Positions 14,051-22,284 are shown, numbered from the stretch's first letter. The stretch: DNA of 36,755 bases from Anaerolineae bacterium (GCA_004297445.1 SCUK01000013.1:1-36755); one strand, 5' to 3'. The notes: generated by a model not told the origin, from the sequence alone. A program made the numbers and translations.

Positions 14051-15325
14051 TTAGCGTTTCTCGATAACGGTGAGGCCGCCCATCCAGGGATGGAGGACTT
14101 CGGGGATGACGACCGAGCCATCGGCGCGCTGGTTGTTCTCGATAACCGACAGGAAGACACGCGGCATGCCGAGGCCGGAGCCGTTGAGGGTGTGCGGGAA
14201 GCGCAGTGCGCCGCCGCCTTCCGGCCGGTAACGGATGCGCGCCCGGCGCGCCTGAAAGTCACCGACGTTGGAGATGGAAGACACTTCCAGCCATTCGTTC
14301 ACGCCCGCGCCCCAGATTTCAATGTCGTAAGACACCATCGCGGCCTCGCTGGTGTCTCCGGCGCATTTGAGCAGGACGCGGTAGGGGAGATTGAGTCCCT
14401 TGCAGGTCTCCTCGGCATCGTTGACCATCTTCTCCAATTCTTCGTCCGAGGTCTCGGGCGTGCAGTACTTGTACATCTCAACCTTGTCGAACTGGTGGCC
14501 GCGCTTGATGCCGCGCACATCGCGACCGGCGCTCATTTTCTCGCGGCGGAAGCAGGGCGAATAGGCGGTGTAGTAAAGCGGGAGTTGGTTCTCTTCCAGA
14601 ATCTCGTCCATGTGCAGGCCGGTGAGGGAGACCTCGGACGTCGGTAAGAGATACAAATCTTCTTCGTGGTCTTTGTAGAGGTTATCGCGGAACTTGGGCA
14701 ACTGGCCCGCGCCATACACAGTCTCTTCCTTGACGACAAAAGGCGTGTAATGTTCGGTGTAGCCCTGGCGGATGTGCAGGTCGAGGAACCAGGCGATGAT
14801 GGCGCGCTGAAGGCGCGCGCCGGCCCCGCTCAGGACATAGAAACGTGAGCCGGAAATCTTGGCGCCGCGTTCAAAGTCAATGATGCCGAGTTCCGGGCCA
14901 AGGTCCCAATGGGTTTTGGGTTCAAAGTCGAACTTTGGCGGCTCACCCCAGCGGCGGATTTCGATGTTGTCCTCGTCGCGAACGCCCTCGGGGACGCGGT
15001 CCTGGGGGATGTTGGGGATGACGGACATGACGGCGTTGAGCGCGTCTTCGTGTTCGCGCACTTTTGCTTCGAGGGCGGCAATCTGATCGCCGACCGCCTT
15101 CATCGCGTCTATTTTCTTCTGGCGTTCGGCGGGGTCCTTGGTCTGGCCGACCTCTTTCGAGCCCTTGTTGCGTTCGGCCTTGAGGGTCTCGACCTCGACC
15201 AGCGCGGCGCGCCACTGTTCATCCAGCCGCACGGCTTCATCCACCGGGCTGGAGTCCATGCCACGCTTGCGCATGCCGGCGCGCACGAGCTCGGGCGTCT
15301 CACGAATCAGGTTGATGTCTATCAC
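14051..15325 (-). CDS. serS: Seryl-tRNA synthetase
   Basis: 424 aa, the usual bacterial length. The N-terminal tRNA-binding coiled coil spans about 30-105. Class II motif 1 is around GYTEHYTPFVVKEE. Motif 2 includes FRREKMSAGRDVRGIKRGHQ, with the Arg residues that bind ATP. Motif 3 is SGLGMPRVFLSVIENNQ, with its catalytic Arg. It charges tRNA-Ser with serine in the cytoplasm. The start is a GTG at 15325, preceded by GGAGG at 7-nt spacing. Expression is very likely controlled by the T-box leader immediately upstream. It is encoded on the same strand as the CDF exporter, whose stop codon lies inside the serS -10 box, so read-through is possible. Confidence 0.97.
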   Translation of the reverse strand: MIDINLIRETPELVRAGMRKRGMDSSPVDEAVRLDEQWRAALVEVETLKAERNKGSKEVGQTKDPAERQKKIDAMKAVGDQIAALEAKVREHEDALNAVMSVIPNIPQDRVPEGVRDEDNIEIRRWGEPPKFDFEPKTHWDLGPELGIIDFERGAKISGSRFYVLSGAGARLQRAIIAWFLDLHIRQGYTEHYTPFVVKEETVYGAGQLPKFRDNLYKDHEEDLYLLPTSEVSLTGLHMDEILEENQLPLYYTAYSPCFRREKMSAGRDVRGIKRGHQFDKVEMYKYCTPETSDEELEKMVNDAEETCKGLNLPYRVLLKCAGDTSEAAMVSYDIEIWGAGVNEWLEVSSISNVGDFQARRARIRYRPEGGGALRFPHTLNGSGLGMPRVFLSVIENNQRADGSVVIPEVLHPWMGGLTVIEKR

Positions 15326-15344
15326 AGATGCACCTCCGACTTAA

Positions 15345-15604
15345 TAGAATACGCCCCCCTTCCGTGCAGGACGAGGGGAGCGCTCGTGGTGCCACCTGCT
15401 TTTGCCGCGTGGTGCGGCCTCTGGATCGCGCTAACGGGCGAACCCGGCTTCCTTGGGGCAATTCGCCTTTCGGAAGCGCCCGGTCAGACGTTCATCTGAC
15501 AGCGAAGTGGAGTTCGGTTCATGGCCTGCCGCCTCGCACCATCCGGCGACTCTCTGAAAGGCTGCGAACGTACTTGTTTCGCTTGAGGGCAGTTATGCAG
15601 TTAG
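15345..15604 (-). ncRNA. T-box leader (tRNA-Ser-responsive riboswitch) of serS
   Basis: On the minus strand, Stem I contains AGAGAGTCGCCGGATGGTGC and further on GAAC-TCC-AC, where TCC is a serine specifier codon followed by a purine. Near the end is the T-box AGGTGGCACCACGAG, which can pair with CTCGTCCT to form the antiterminator. The bulge UGGC complements the GCCA end of tRNA-Ser, whose discriminator base is G. An alternative stem, CGCTCCCC with GGGGGGCG followed by TATTCTATT, could be the terminator form. Its U-tract is weak, so the decision might also involve translation, with the GGAGG of serS just downstream. Confidence 0.9.
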
Positions 15605-15610
15605 GAATTA

Positions 15611-15640
15611 ATTATACATGCAATCCACTGGCGACGGCAA
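15611..15640 (-). promoter_or_regulatory. Promoter of the serS T-box transcript
   Basis: -35 TTGCCG (15640-15635), 18-bp spacer, -10 TATAAT (15616-15611) on the minus strand. The -35 lies inside the 3' end of the CDF gene, and the TAA stop of that gene forms part of the -10 box. Confidence 0.75.
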
Positions 15641-16706
15641 GCGTTACCTGACCAAGGTTGGGGACCGCGTGAGACAGGTCGTGCTTGATCGTCTCCAATA
15701 GAGCATTGAGTCCGGAAACCGTTTGATCCGGTAAGATGGATAACTCGCCCTCAATCCACAGAGTATGCCCCACCCAACGCAGGCGCAGGGCACGCACAGA
15801 CTGCACTTCCGGGAACACTTCAATGCGCTGACGCACTAGGTCGGTCAGGGACGGGTCCACGGCATCCATCAGCCGATACCAGATGGCGCGGATGGCGTCG
15901 CGGGTAATGAACAGGATGGAAACGCCAATGACAAGGCCGAAAATCGGGTCGATGATGGGAAAACCCATCGCGCTGCCAACCACCGCGGGGAGGACGGCCA
16001 GCGAAGTGAGGCCGTCAATGCGGGCGTGGCGGCCATCGGTAATCATGGCTTCGGAGCCGATGCGGCGACCGACCGAGATTTGCAGGATGGCAACGGCCTC
16101 GTTGCCCAGGAAACCGATAACGGCGGCAAGGACCACCCAACCGCCATTGGCAATCGGCAACGGGTTGAGCAGTTTTTGGAAGGCTTCCCACAGGATGTAA
16201 CCGGCGCTGAAGGCTATGGAAATGACGATGAACACGCCGGCGATGTCTTCCGCCCGGCCATAGCCATAGGTGTAGCGGGCGTTGGCCGCCCGGCGGCCGA
16301 GATAGAACGCCAGCAAGAGCGGAATGGAATTCAGCGCGTCGCCCAAGTTGTGAACCGTGTCAGCCAAGAGGGCGACGCTGCCGCTGGCAAGGTAGATGGC
16401 TATCTGCAGGAGGGTGGTCAGGCCCAGCAGGGCCAGCGCCCAGTACAGGGTGCGAATGCCCAGGGCGTTGGTAAACAGTGCATCCGATTGGCCGGGGCGG
16501 TCATGGGTGTGCGCGTAACCGGGAAGATGCAGGGCGGAGGCGATGGTGGGCCACAGGCCGTCGGCGTGGGGGTGGTCGTGGCCGTGCGGGTGGTCATGGT
16601 CGTGGGGATGCTCGTGATCATGTGGATGGGGATGCTCGGCTTCGCGTTTTAGCGAGAAGCCAGACGTCGGCTGAATCTTTTTGGGGGCGGGAGTTTTCCT
16701 GGGCAT
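15612..16706 (-). CDS. CDF family metal cation exporter (zinc-type)
   Basis: 364 aa from the ATG at 16706; the frame extends 9 codons further but into the promoter. The N terminus (25-48) is a His-rich loop of repeated HPH, HDH and HGH units, likely metal-binding. Six transmembrane helices follow, with metal-site motifs LADTVHNLGDALNS in helix II and GRHARIDGLTSL in helix V. A cytoplasmic C-terminal domain comes last (PEVQSVRALRLRWVGHTLWI). CDF proteins export Zn, Co, Cd or similar ions against protons. The gene is divergent from a Fur-family regulator 60 bp away, so metal-controlled expression is likely. TATACT ends 5 nt before the ATG and no Shine-Dalgarno is present, suggesting a leaderless mRNA. 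Confidence 0.93.
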   Translation of the reverse strand: MPRKTPAPKKIQPTSGFSLKREAEHPHPHDHEHPHDHDHPHGHDHPHADGLWPTIASALHLPGYAHTHDRPGQSDALFTNALGIRTLYWALALLGLTTLLQIAIYLASGSVALLADTVHNLGDALNSIPLLLAFYLGRRAANARYTYGYGRAEDIAGVFIVISIAFSAGYILWEAFQKLLNPLPIANGGWVVLAAVIGFLGNEAVAILQISVGRRIGSEAMITDGRHARIDGLTSLAVLPAVVGSAMGFPIIDPIFGLVIGVSILFITRDAIRAIWYRLMDAVDPSLTDLVRQRIEVFPEVQSVRALRLRWVGHTLWIEGELSILPDQTVSGLNALLETIKHDLSHAVPNLGQVTLAVASGLHV

Positions 16707-16711
16707 GCCCC

Positions 16712-16758
16712 AGTATAATGAAGGCAACTCCAACCCAGTCTACTTGCGACAAATCGCA
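16712..16758. promoter_or_regulatory. Divergent promoters and candidate metal-regulator operator
   Basis: TATAAT on the plus strand (16714-16719) faces the Fur-family gene. On the minus strand the overlapping TATACT (16717-16712) faces the CDF gene. The inverted repeat TGCGA-CAAA-TCGCA (16745-16758) lies in the leader of the Fur-family gene and may be an operator. -35 boxes are weak for both directions. Confidence 0.45.
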
Positions 16759-16766
16759 GTAATCCC

Positions 16767-17219
16767 ATGACCCACCACCGATTGAATTATGTAGAAGCCT
16801 TGCATGCACACGGCTATCGTGTGACGCCGCAAAGGGTGACGGTTTTAGATGCCGTCTGCCGTGCAGGTGGGCACGCCAGGCCCGCCCAAATCCTGGCGCT
16901 TGCCCGGGAAGGGGACCTGCACATCGACCGCTCCACGGTTTACCGGTCGTTGGAGGTGCTGGTCAAAGCCGGGTTGGTGCTCACCGCGCCGGGGGAAAGT
17001 GGTATCGATACGTTATATGAAATCGTTCAGGAGACACCGCACCACCATCTTCGGTGTACGGTGTGTGGCCGTGAAACGGAGTTGGACGGGGAAAGCGCGG
17101 CGCGACTGTTTGAGAATCTGGAGAGAGAAACGGGTTACCGGCTCACCGGCGACCACCTCATGTTGACCGGCGTGTGCCCGGAATGTCAAGCAAGTTCGAA
17201 TAACCAAGTCGTAGAGTAG
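16767..17219 (+). CDS. Fur family metalloregulator (Zur/Fur/PerR type)
   Basis: 150 aa. There is an N-terminal winged helix with VTPQRVTVLDAV (19-30) and recognition helix DRSTVYRSLEVLVKAGLV (54-71). The dimerisation domain has the metal-binding HHH run at 92-94 and two structural-zinc pairs, C97xxC100 and C137xxC140. The protein represses target genes with metal as co-repressor. Its divergent arrangement with a CDF exporter points to zinc or a related metal, but Fur, Zur and PerR subtypes cannot be separated safely from sequence alone. Its stop lies in a hairpin shared with the convergent gene. Confidence 0.9.
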   Translation: MTHHRLNYVEALHAHGYRVTPQRVTVLDAVCRAGGHARPAQILALAREGDLHIDRSTVYRSLEVLVKAGLVLTAPGESGIDTLYEIVQETPHHHLRCTVCGRETELDGESAARLFENLERETGYRLTGDHLMLTGVCPECQASSNNQVVE

Positions 17220-17237
17220 GCTGGAACACTACTCTAC
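17211..17237. other. Inverted repeat spanning two convergent stop codons
   Basis: GTAGAGTAG (17211-17219), a 9-nt loop, then CTACTCTAC (17229-17237) form a perfect 9-bp stem. The left arm ends in the TAG stop of the Fur-family gene, and the right arm contains the TAG stop of the convergent gene. No T-run follows on either side. Confidence 0.5.
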
Positions 17238-17543
17238 TTCAATTACATCGCCAAAGTGAATCGCCATGTCGGTGACGTGGCGGCGCGCCCGACGTACGCC
17301 GGTGGCAATGATTTCCACGAGCCCCAGCATGGGCAATAAGTCCGGATGGGCCTCCAAATCGCGGCGCAGAAGGTCCTGGGCATTCACAATCAGGGAGAGG
17401 GTGCTGTTCAGGTCGTGGGTGTACTGCATGGCGTTCTGGTGATAGCGAGCGCGCTCGGCTTCCGGAAGGGCGTTTACCAACAAAGCGAGGTCATCCCAGA
17501 GGGTGGAGTGTGGCAGGGGTTCGGTGTCTTTCCAGTGGCTCAT
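17229..17543 (-). CDS. Mini-protein resembling a histidine-kinase dimerisation (DHp) domain
   Basis: 104 aa, all helical. Residues 41-60 (YTHDLNSTLSLIVNAQDLLR) resemble an H-box of HisKA domains, with His43 followed by an acidic residue and the usual hydrophobic spacing. A second helix (PMLGLVEIIATGVRRARRHV) would complete a two-helix hairpin. There is no ATPase domain, receiver, membrane span or signal peptide. It overlaps the start... end of lysS by 4 bp (ATGA), so it is co-translated as the second gene of that operon. It might be a phosphotransfer or dimerisation remnant. The resemblance is by eye, and the pairing with lysS may be incidental. Confidence 0.6.
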   Translation of the reverse strand: MSHWKDTEPLPHSTLWDDLALLVNALPEAERARYHQNAMQYTHDLNSTLSLIVNAQDLLRRDLEAHPDLLPMLGLVEIIATGVRRARRHVTDMAIHFGDVIEVE

Positions 17544-19075
17544 TCGTCCTCCCGGCTGCGCAAATGGGGGAAAAGCATCACTTCACGGATGTTGGGCTGG
17601 TCGGCCAGCAACATGGTCAGGCGGTCCACGCCGAGGCCAAAACCGCCGTTGGGCGGCATACCGTAGCGCATGGCGCGCAGGTAATCTTCGTCCAGCGGTT
17701 GGAAATCTTCGTCCTTGTCGGCATCGTAGGCGCGGCCCATCTCCAGGAAGCGCTGTTCCTGTTCCAGCGGGTCGTTAAGTTCGGTAAAGGCGTTGCCCAT
17801 TTCCATGGTGGCGATAAAGAACTCGAAGCGTTCCACGGTGGCGGGGTCGCCCGGCACATTCTTGGCCAGCGGCGAGATGTCGCGCGGGTAGTTGAACAGG
17901 ATGGTGGGCTGCTGGAAGGTGGGTTGCAGCACATCGCCGATGATGGCATCAATGAGCTTGCCGCGCGGGGCTTTGGGGTCGACGGCCAACCCTTTGGCCT
18001 TCATGGCGGCGGCCAGACTGGCGGCATCCTGGCAGGCATCCAGATCTATGCCTGCCAATTCTTGAATGCCTTCTTTCAAGTCCATGCGCCGCCAGGGCGG
18101 GGCCAATTCCACAGCCTGGCCCTGAAAGGCGATGCTGGTGGTGCCGAGGACCTGTTGGGCGGCGTGCGCCACCATCTGCTCGGTCATCGCCATCACGTCA
18201 TGGTAGTCGGCGTAGGCCATGTAGAACTCAAGTTGGGTGAATTCCGGGTTGTGGGTGCGGTCCACGCCTTCATTGCGGAAGTCGCGCCCGATTTCATAGA
18301 CACGCTCCAGCCCTCCAACCAGCAGGCGCTTCAGGTAGAGTTCGAACGAAATGCGCAGGTAGAGGTCCTGATGCAACTGGTTGTGATGGGTGACGAACGG
18401 CCGGGCGGCCGCACCGCCGTAGAGAGGCTGGAGGATGGGAGTTTCGACTTCAAGGAAATCGCGGTCATCGAGAAATTGGCGCAGGGCGCGCACGACAGCG
18501 GCGCGGGTCTTGAACACTTCGCGCACCTGCGGGTTGACAGCCAGGTCGGCGTAGCGCTGGCGGTAGCGGGTTTCGGGGTCGGTGAGGGCGGCATGGCGCA
18601 CGATTTCGCCATCAATCTCTTCGTCCTTGGCGGCCGGCAAGGGGGTGATGGCCTTGGCCAGCATGCGGAACGACTCGACTTTGAGGCTGGCTTCACCGGT
18701 CTTGGTGCGGAACATCTCGCCGCTGGCCTCAACGAAATCGCCGAGGTCGAATTCCTTTTTGAACAGATCGAGGGCGTCATCGCCAACGTCATTGCTGCGC
18801 AGGAACAACTGCACCCGGCCCTCGCCATCTTCGATGTGGGCGAACACCAATTTGCCCATCAGGCGCGTGCTGCGAATGCGGCCGGCCAGCGTGGCGCGCA
18901 CCGGATCGCTGCCTTGCTTGCCTTCCGCGGTTTCGAATGCGGCGATGGCGGCGCGGCTGGTGTGGGTACGAGTGGCGCGCGGCGGGTAGGGTTCGTGCCC
19001 GGCGGCGCGCAGACGCTCCAGTTTTTCCAGGCGGGTTTGTTCCAGTGGCGAGTAATTGTGTTCTGTATCAGCCAT
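17540..19075 (-). CDS. lysS: Lysyl-tRNA synthetase, class II
   Basis: 511 aa. There is an N-terminal OB-fold anticodon-binding domain (about 60-165, with RIRSTRLMGKLVFAHIEDGE). The class II catalytic domain follows, with motif 2 FRNEGVDRTHNPEFTQLEFY and motif 3 GFGLGVDRLTMLLADQ. It charges tRNA-Lys in the cytoplasm. The length is normal. The ATG at 19075 has AGAGGA at about 5-nt spacing, and TATAAT lies at 19101-19096. It ends with a 4-bp overlap onto the DHp-like mini-protein. No T-box is visible upstream, unlike serS. Confidence 0.97.
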   Translation of the reverse strand: MADTEHNYSPLEQTRLEKLERLRAAGHEPYPPRATRTHTSRAAIAAFETAEGKQGSDPVRATLAGRIRSTRLMGKLVFAHIEDGEGRVQLFLRSNDVGDDALDLFKKEFDLGDFVEASGEMFRTKTGEASLKVESFRMLAKAITPLPAAKDEEIDGEIVRHAALTDPETRYRQRYADLAVNPQVREVFKTRAAVVRALRQFLDDRDFLEVETPILQPLYGGAAARPFVTHHNQLHQDLYLRISFELYLKRLLVGGLERVYEIGRDFRNEGVDRTHNPEFTQLEFYMAYADYHDVMAMTEQMVAHAAQQVLGTTSIAFQGQAVELAPPWRRMDLKEGIQELAGIDLDACQDAASLAAAMKAKGLAVDPKAPRGKLIDAIIGDVLQPTFQQPTILFNYPRDISPLAKNVPGDPATVERFEFFIATMEMGNAFTELNDPLEQEQRFLEMGRAYDADKDEDFQPLDEDYLRAMRYGMPPNGGFGLGVDRLTMLLADQPNIREVMLFPHLRSREDE

Positions 19076-19187
19076 GAAGATTCCTCTGGTGGGGAATTAT
19101 ACAGGGGATAGATGGGTGAAGTTCGTAATTGGCAATTCGCGATTGGTAATCGAAAATTGGCGATTTTTCAAATACTGCACAGGTGAA

Positions 19188-19220
19188 CAAAAATCCCGCG
19201 CCGGGGCCGGCGCGGGATGA
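19188..19220 (-). terminator. Intrinsic terminator after greA
   Basis: On the minus strand, ATCCCGCGCCGG and its complement form a 12-bp stem around a 2-nt centre, followed by TTTTTG. It lies 20 bp after the greA stop and separates it from the lysS promoter. Confidence 0.85.
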
Positions 19221-19239
19221 ATGAACCAATCGGTATCGT

Positions 19240-19710
19240 TTACTTGATTTCGACGATTTTGACGGTGAATGACCCGTTCGGCGCTTTGACCTCGGCACTA
19301 TCGCCTACTTTTTTGCCCATCAGGGCACGGCCAAGCGGGGACTCATGGGAAATCTTGCCCTCACGCGGGTTGGCCTCGGCGGCGCCGACGATAAAGTATT
19401 CCTCGGGTTTGCGACGGCCTTCACGGATGATGACTGTAGTGCCAATATCCACCGCTTCGGCCTTTTTGCGGCTTTTGGTGATGACCTGGGCATTGGCAAG
19501 CAGGAGTTCCAGCTCACGGATACGGCCTTCCACGAAGGACTGCTCGTTCTTAGCGGCCTCGAATTCGGGGTCTTCCACAAACTCGCCGAGGCTGCTTTCC
19601 GCGGCTTCGTGCAGGCGGACAGCGACTTCCTTGCGGCGCACATTGCGCAGGTGGTCCAGTTCATCCTGAAGCTTCTTATAGCCTTCAGCGGTCAAAAACT
19701 CGGGTGGCAT
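19240..19710 (-). CDS. greA: Transcription elongation factor GreA
   Basis: 156 aa from the ATG at 19710, which has GAGGAG 6 nt upstream; the longer frame to 19836 runs through the promoter. An N-terminal coiled coil (LTAEGYKKLQDELDHLRNVR onward) enters the RNA polymerase secondary channel. Its tip is LGEFVEDPEFEAAKNEQ, corresponding to the usual GDLSENAEYHAAK. The catalytic acidic pair is conserved as Glu/Glu (the usual D41 is Glu). The C-terminal FKBP-like domain ends with SPLGRALMGKKVGDSAEV. It rescues backtracked polymerase by stimulating transcript cleavage. Confidence 0.95.
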   Translation of the reverse strand: MPPEFLTAEGYKKLQDELDHLRNVRRKEVAVRLHEAAESSLGEFVEDPEFEAAKNEQSFVEGRIRELELLLANAQVITKSRKKAEAVDIGTTVIIREGRRKPEEYFIVGAAEANPREGKISHESPLGRALMGKKVGDSAEVKAPNGSFTVKIVEIK

Positions 19711-19826
19711 TGTCCACTCCTCTGCTGTGCGATTTACGACCCGGGGGTCGGTAAAAAGCCACCGGAACATATAAAAAGGATTACAGCGATTCGGGCCGGG
19801 GTTCCGGCGTCCTCGCTGCGGCGCAT

Positions 19827-19855
19827 AATATATCACACCTTGGTAGGGAATACAA
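19827..19855 (-). promoter_or_regulatory. Promoter of greA
   Basis: -35 TTGTAT (19855-19850), 17-bp spacer, -10 TATATT (19832-19827) on the minus strand. The leader to the ATG at 19710 would be about 110 nt and contains inverted-repeat-like GC-rich segments, but no recognised riboswitch. Confidence 0.6.
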
Positions 19856-19874
19856 GGGAACTAGAACCTTTGTA

Positions 19875-20612
19875 CTATTTATCTGTCCGCCACATTGGAA
19901 AACCGCCTGTATTGTGCAAGAAGGAGGCAAGGGCAGCATGCAGAGCCGCTTCGTCCTGCCAGAAAGAATTCACCTGGGACGCATACGCAAAGCTGGCTTT
20001 CACCCACTTTTCCAACGCGGCCGCCGAAACGGATTCGATGAATGCAGTGGCGCCGGAGGGGACCAGGGCGGCAGCCGTTGCTTCAGGGCGAAGAGCATAT
20101 GGCACATCGGCAAAATAGATGACCGGCCGTGCAAGCGATTCGACCAGACGGCGTGTCAGTTGGTGGTCAACATGGTTTCCCACCGTAAGCGGGCAGTAGA
20201 CCTGGTCTTCCGGGGTGAGTTCCTGCGCCAGACTGCGGGCGAGGTCTGCCGCCCGCGCCCCATCCGCGGGATGCAGGGAGCCGAATATAGCCTCCTCGGA
20301 GGCGTAGAGAGAAGCGCCAGCGGGGCCGCGGCGGTAGATACAGTCCGGCAATTCGAGATGGCGGGCAACTGCGCCCAGCAGTTGGCAGGCGGCCCAATCC
20401 TCGCTGCGGCGCACGGCCACGACCGCTGCCCCCTCGAGTCCCCAGCGGGCATGCAGGGTCCTGGCAAACGGCGAATAGGCTTCATCGGGCGGGTCACCGG
20501 CGCAGAGGGTCCACACTTCGACCTTTCGGCCGGCCTGGGCCTGTTGCCACAGAAAACCGCCGCAGGAAAATACGGCGTCATCCAGATGGGGGGAGAAGAC
20601 GATCGAGCGCAT
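19875..20612 (-). CDS. PIG-L/LmbE family deacetylase
   Basis: 245 aa. It begins with FSPHLDDAVFSCGG, the zinc-binding PHxDD signature of the family, and contains GNHVDHQ, the downstream His-containing zinc motif. A Rossmann-like fold with these motifs is typical of N-acetylglucosamine-type deacetylases (MshB, BshB, PIG-L). The substrate here is unknown, and no mycothiol or bacillithiol genes are nearby. The start is the ATG at 20612; there is no good Shine-Dalgarno. Its 3' end lies only 20 bp before the greA -35 box. Confidence 0.9.
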   Translation of the reverse strand: MRSIVFSPHLDDAVFSCGGFLWQQAQAGRKVEVWTLCAGDPPDEAYSPFARTLHARWGLEGAAVVAVRRSEDWAACQLLGAVARHLELPDCIYRRGPAGASLYASEEAIFGSLHPADGARAADLARSLAQELTPEDQVYCPLTVGNHVDHQLTRRLVESLARPVIYFADVPYALRPEATAAALVPSGATAFIESVSAAALEKWVKASFAYASQVNSFWQDEAALHAALASFLHNTGGFPMWRTDK

Positions 20613-20721
20613 GGTGGAGGTGCTGAAGTGCTATAAGATGATAATTGATTATGCAGTTCGATGGGTCGGATTTCCGCCTCCATGCCTGTGATATCATCGT
20701 AACGTTTTAAGGAAATCATCC

Positions 20722-21192
20722 ATGTTTTTTGCAAACACCGACCCCGAAAAAAGAGCGCGGGTGCGCTATATGCTGGTCATGGCGATCCTCGCCACCCTGC
20801 CCTGCTACTGTGGCGGGTTTGCGCTGGTTAACTACCAGCGTAACCGTACCCCCGTGCCCACTGCCACCATTACGCAAACGCCGACAGTCACCGCCACTCC
20901 CACGGTTACGCTTACCCCTACCGCAACCAATACCGGCACCCTGCCGCCGACAGCTACACCAACAATAACTCCGACGGCGACCCAGACACCGACAAATACC
21001 AATACAGCAGTTCCGCCAACCATCACCAATACCCCGGTGCCGCCCACAGCAACGCCTGTGCCGCCGACCGCAACAAATACGCCGGTGCCGCCCACAGCGA
21101 CACCCACGCAGACCAGCACCAGCACAAACACCAGCGTGCCGCCCAGCGAGACCCCGACGGAAACCCCCACGGCCACGAACACGCCCGGATAG
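20722..21192 (+). CDS. Membrane-anchored Thr/Pro-rich low-complexity protein
   Basis: 156 aa; AAGGAA 7 nt before the ATG. A short basic N terminus and one transmembrane helix ([20 protein letters not shown], about 16-35) are followed by about 115 residues made almost only of T, P, A, V, N and S (units such as [16 protein letters not shown]). This is a stalk or linker sequence, of the type seen between lipobox and domain in two other proteins of this window, but here no domain follows. It is probably extracytoplasmic, possibly glycosylated. TATCAT at 20692-20697 may be its -10 box. The next gene starts 7 bp after its stop. Confidence 0.7.
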   Translation: MFFANTDPEKRARVRYMLVMAILATLPCYCGGFALVNYQRNRTPVPTATITQTPTVTATPTVTLTPTATNTGTLPPTATPTITPTATQTPTNTNTAVPPTITNTPVPPTATPVPPTATNTPVPPTATPTQTSTSTNTSVPPSETPTETPTATNTPG

Positions 21193-21199
21193 AGGACGT

Positions 21200-22276
21200 A
21201 TGCTAGAAACCAAAGACCTGCTTAAGCAGATGATCCAGGTGTCCGGTCTTTCCGGCCATGAGGCCCCAATCCGGGAGGTGATTGAACCGGCCTGGAAGCC
21301 GTTAACCGACGAAATGCACACCAGCCGCCTGGGAAGCCTGCACGCCCGCAAGCACGGCAGCGGGCCGGCGCCGCGCCCCAGCATCGCCATCGTCACGCAC
21401 ATGGACGCCATTGGTCTGATCGTCAAGCAGATTGATTCTGAAGGGCTATTGCACGTAGACCAGATCGGGGGTCTGGACCCGCGTGTGCTGCCCAGCCAGA
21501 TGGTGATGGTCCACACGCAAGGCGGTGACCTGCCCGGGCTGCTGGTGATGCCTCCTGCGCACTGCCTGCCGGAAGAAGATGCCAGTGGCGCGCCGCAATT
21601 GAAGCACCTGCGGGTGGACACCGGACTGCGCCCGACGGCGGCGCGCCGGCAGGTGCGGGTGGGCGACCTGATTTCGTTTGCCAGCAAACCGGTGGAACTG
21701 GACGGCGACCTGTTGGCCGGGCATTCGCTGGACAACCGCGCCTCGGTAGCGGTCTTGACCGAAGCCCTGCGCCTGCTGGGCCGCCGCAAACACGCCTGGG
21801 ATGTGTGGGCGGTAGCGACTGCGCAGGAGGAAGAAACCCTGTTCGGCGCAACCACGAGCGGCTATGCACTGCGACCGACGTTGGCGGTGGTCATCGACGT
21901 GACATTTGCTAAGAGCCCCAGCGCGCCGGCACACCGGACGTATGACCAGAACAAAGGACCCACCCTGGATTGGGGGCCGAACACGCACCCGAAATTCCAC
22001 CGCGAGATGGAAAAACTGGCGAAACGGCTGGAAATCCCGGTGCAGGAAGCCGTGTATTCCAAGAGTTCGGGCACCGATGCCATCCTGTTGCAGGTGACGG
22101 TTGAGGGCATCCCCACCGTCGTGGTGGGTATCCCGTTGCGCTACATGCACACGCCGGTCGAGGTGGTGAATACCAAGGACATTGAGCGCGCCTCTCGGCT
22201 GCTGGCCGAATTCGTGAGCGCGCTGGACGAGACTTTCATGGACAAAATCCGGCTGGACAAGACCGACGAGAATTGA
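21200..22276 (+). CDS. M42 family aminopeptidase, copy 1
   Basis: 358 aa. M42 enzymes are two-metal aminopeptidases that usually form 12-subunit TET particles in the cytoplasm. Metal and catalytic residues appear intact: THMDAIG (H and D), SLDNR (bridging D), AQEEETLFGA (EE), VVIDVT (D) and RYMHTP (H). It is more divergent than copies 2 and 3: HMDAIG instead of HMDEIG and LDNR instead of LDDR. GAGG lies about 5 nt before the ATG. Copy 2 follows directly. Confidence 0.93.
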   Translation: MLETKDLLKQMIQVSGLSGHEAPIREVIEPAWKPLTDEMHTSRLGSLHARKHGSGPAPRPSIAIVTHMDAIGLIVKQIDSEGLLHVDQIGGLDPRVLPSQMVMVHTQGGDLPGLLVMPPAHCLPEEDASGAPQLKHLRVDTGLRPTAARRQVRVGDLISFASKPVELDGDLLAGHSLDNRASVAVLTEALRLLGRRKHAWDVWAVATAQEEETLFGATTSGYALRPTLAVVIDVTFAKSPSAPAHRTYDQNKGPTLDWGPNTHPKFHREMEKLAKRLEIPVQEAVYSKSSGTDAILLQVTVEGIPTVVVGIPLRYMHTPVEVVNTKDIERASRLLAEFVSALDETFMDKIRLDKTDEN

Positions 22277-22284
22277 GCAACGCG

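Noticed and set aside
17510..19111. Plus-strand 533-aa frame opposite lysS
   Set aside because: Fully antisense to an unambiguous lysyl-tRNA synthetase.
20830..21185. Repetitive ACC/CCG-rich stretch considered as a non-coding repeat array
   Set aside because: It is in frame behind a start codon, ribosome binding site and membrane helix and encodes a Thr/Pro stalk like those of other lipoproteins here.
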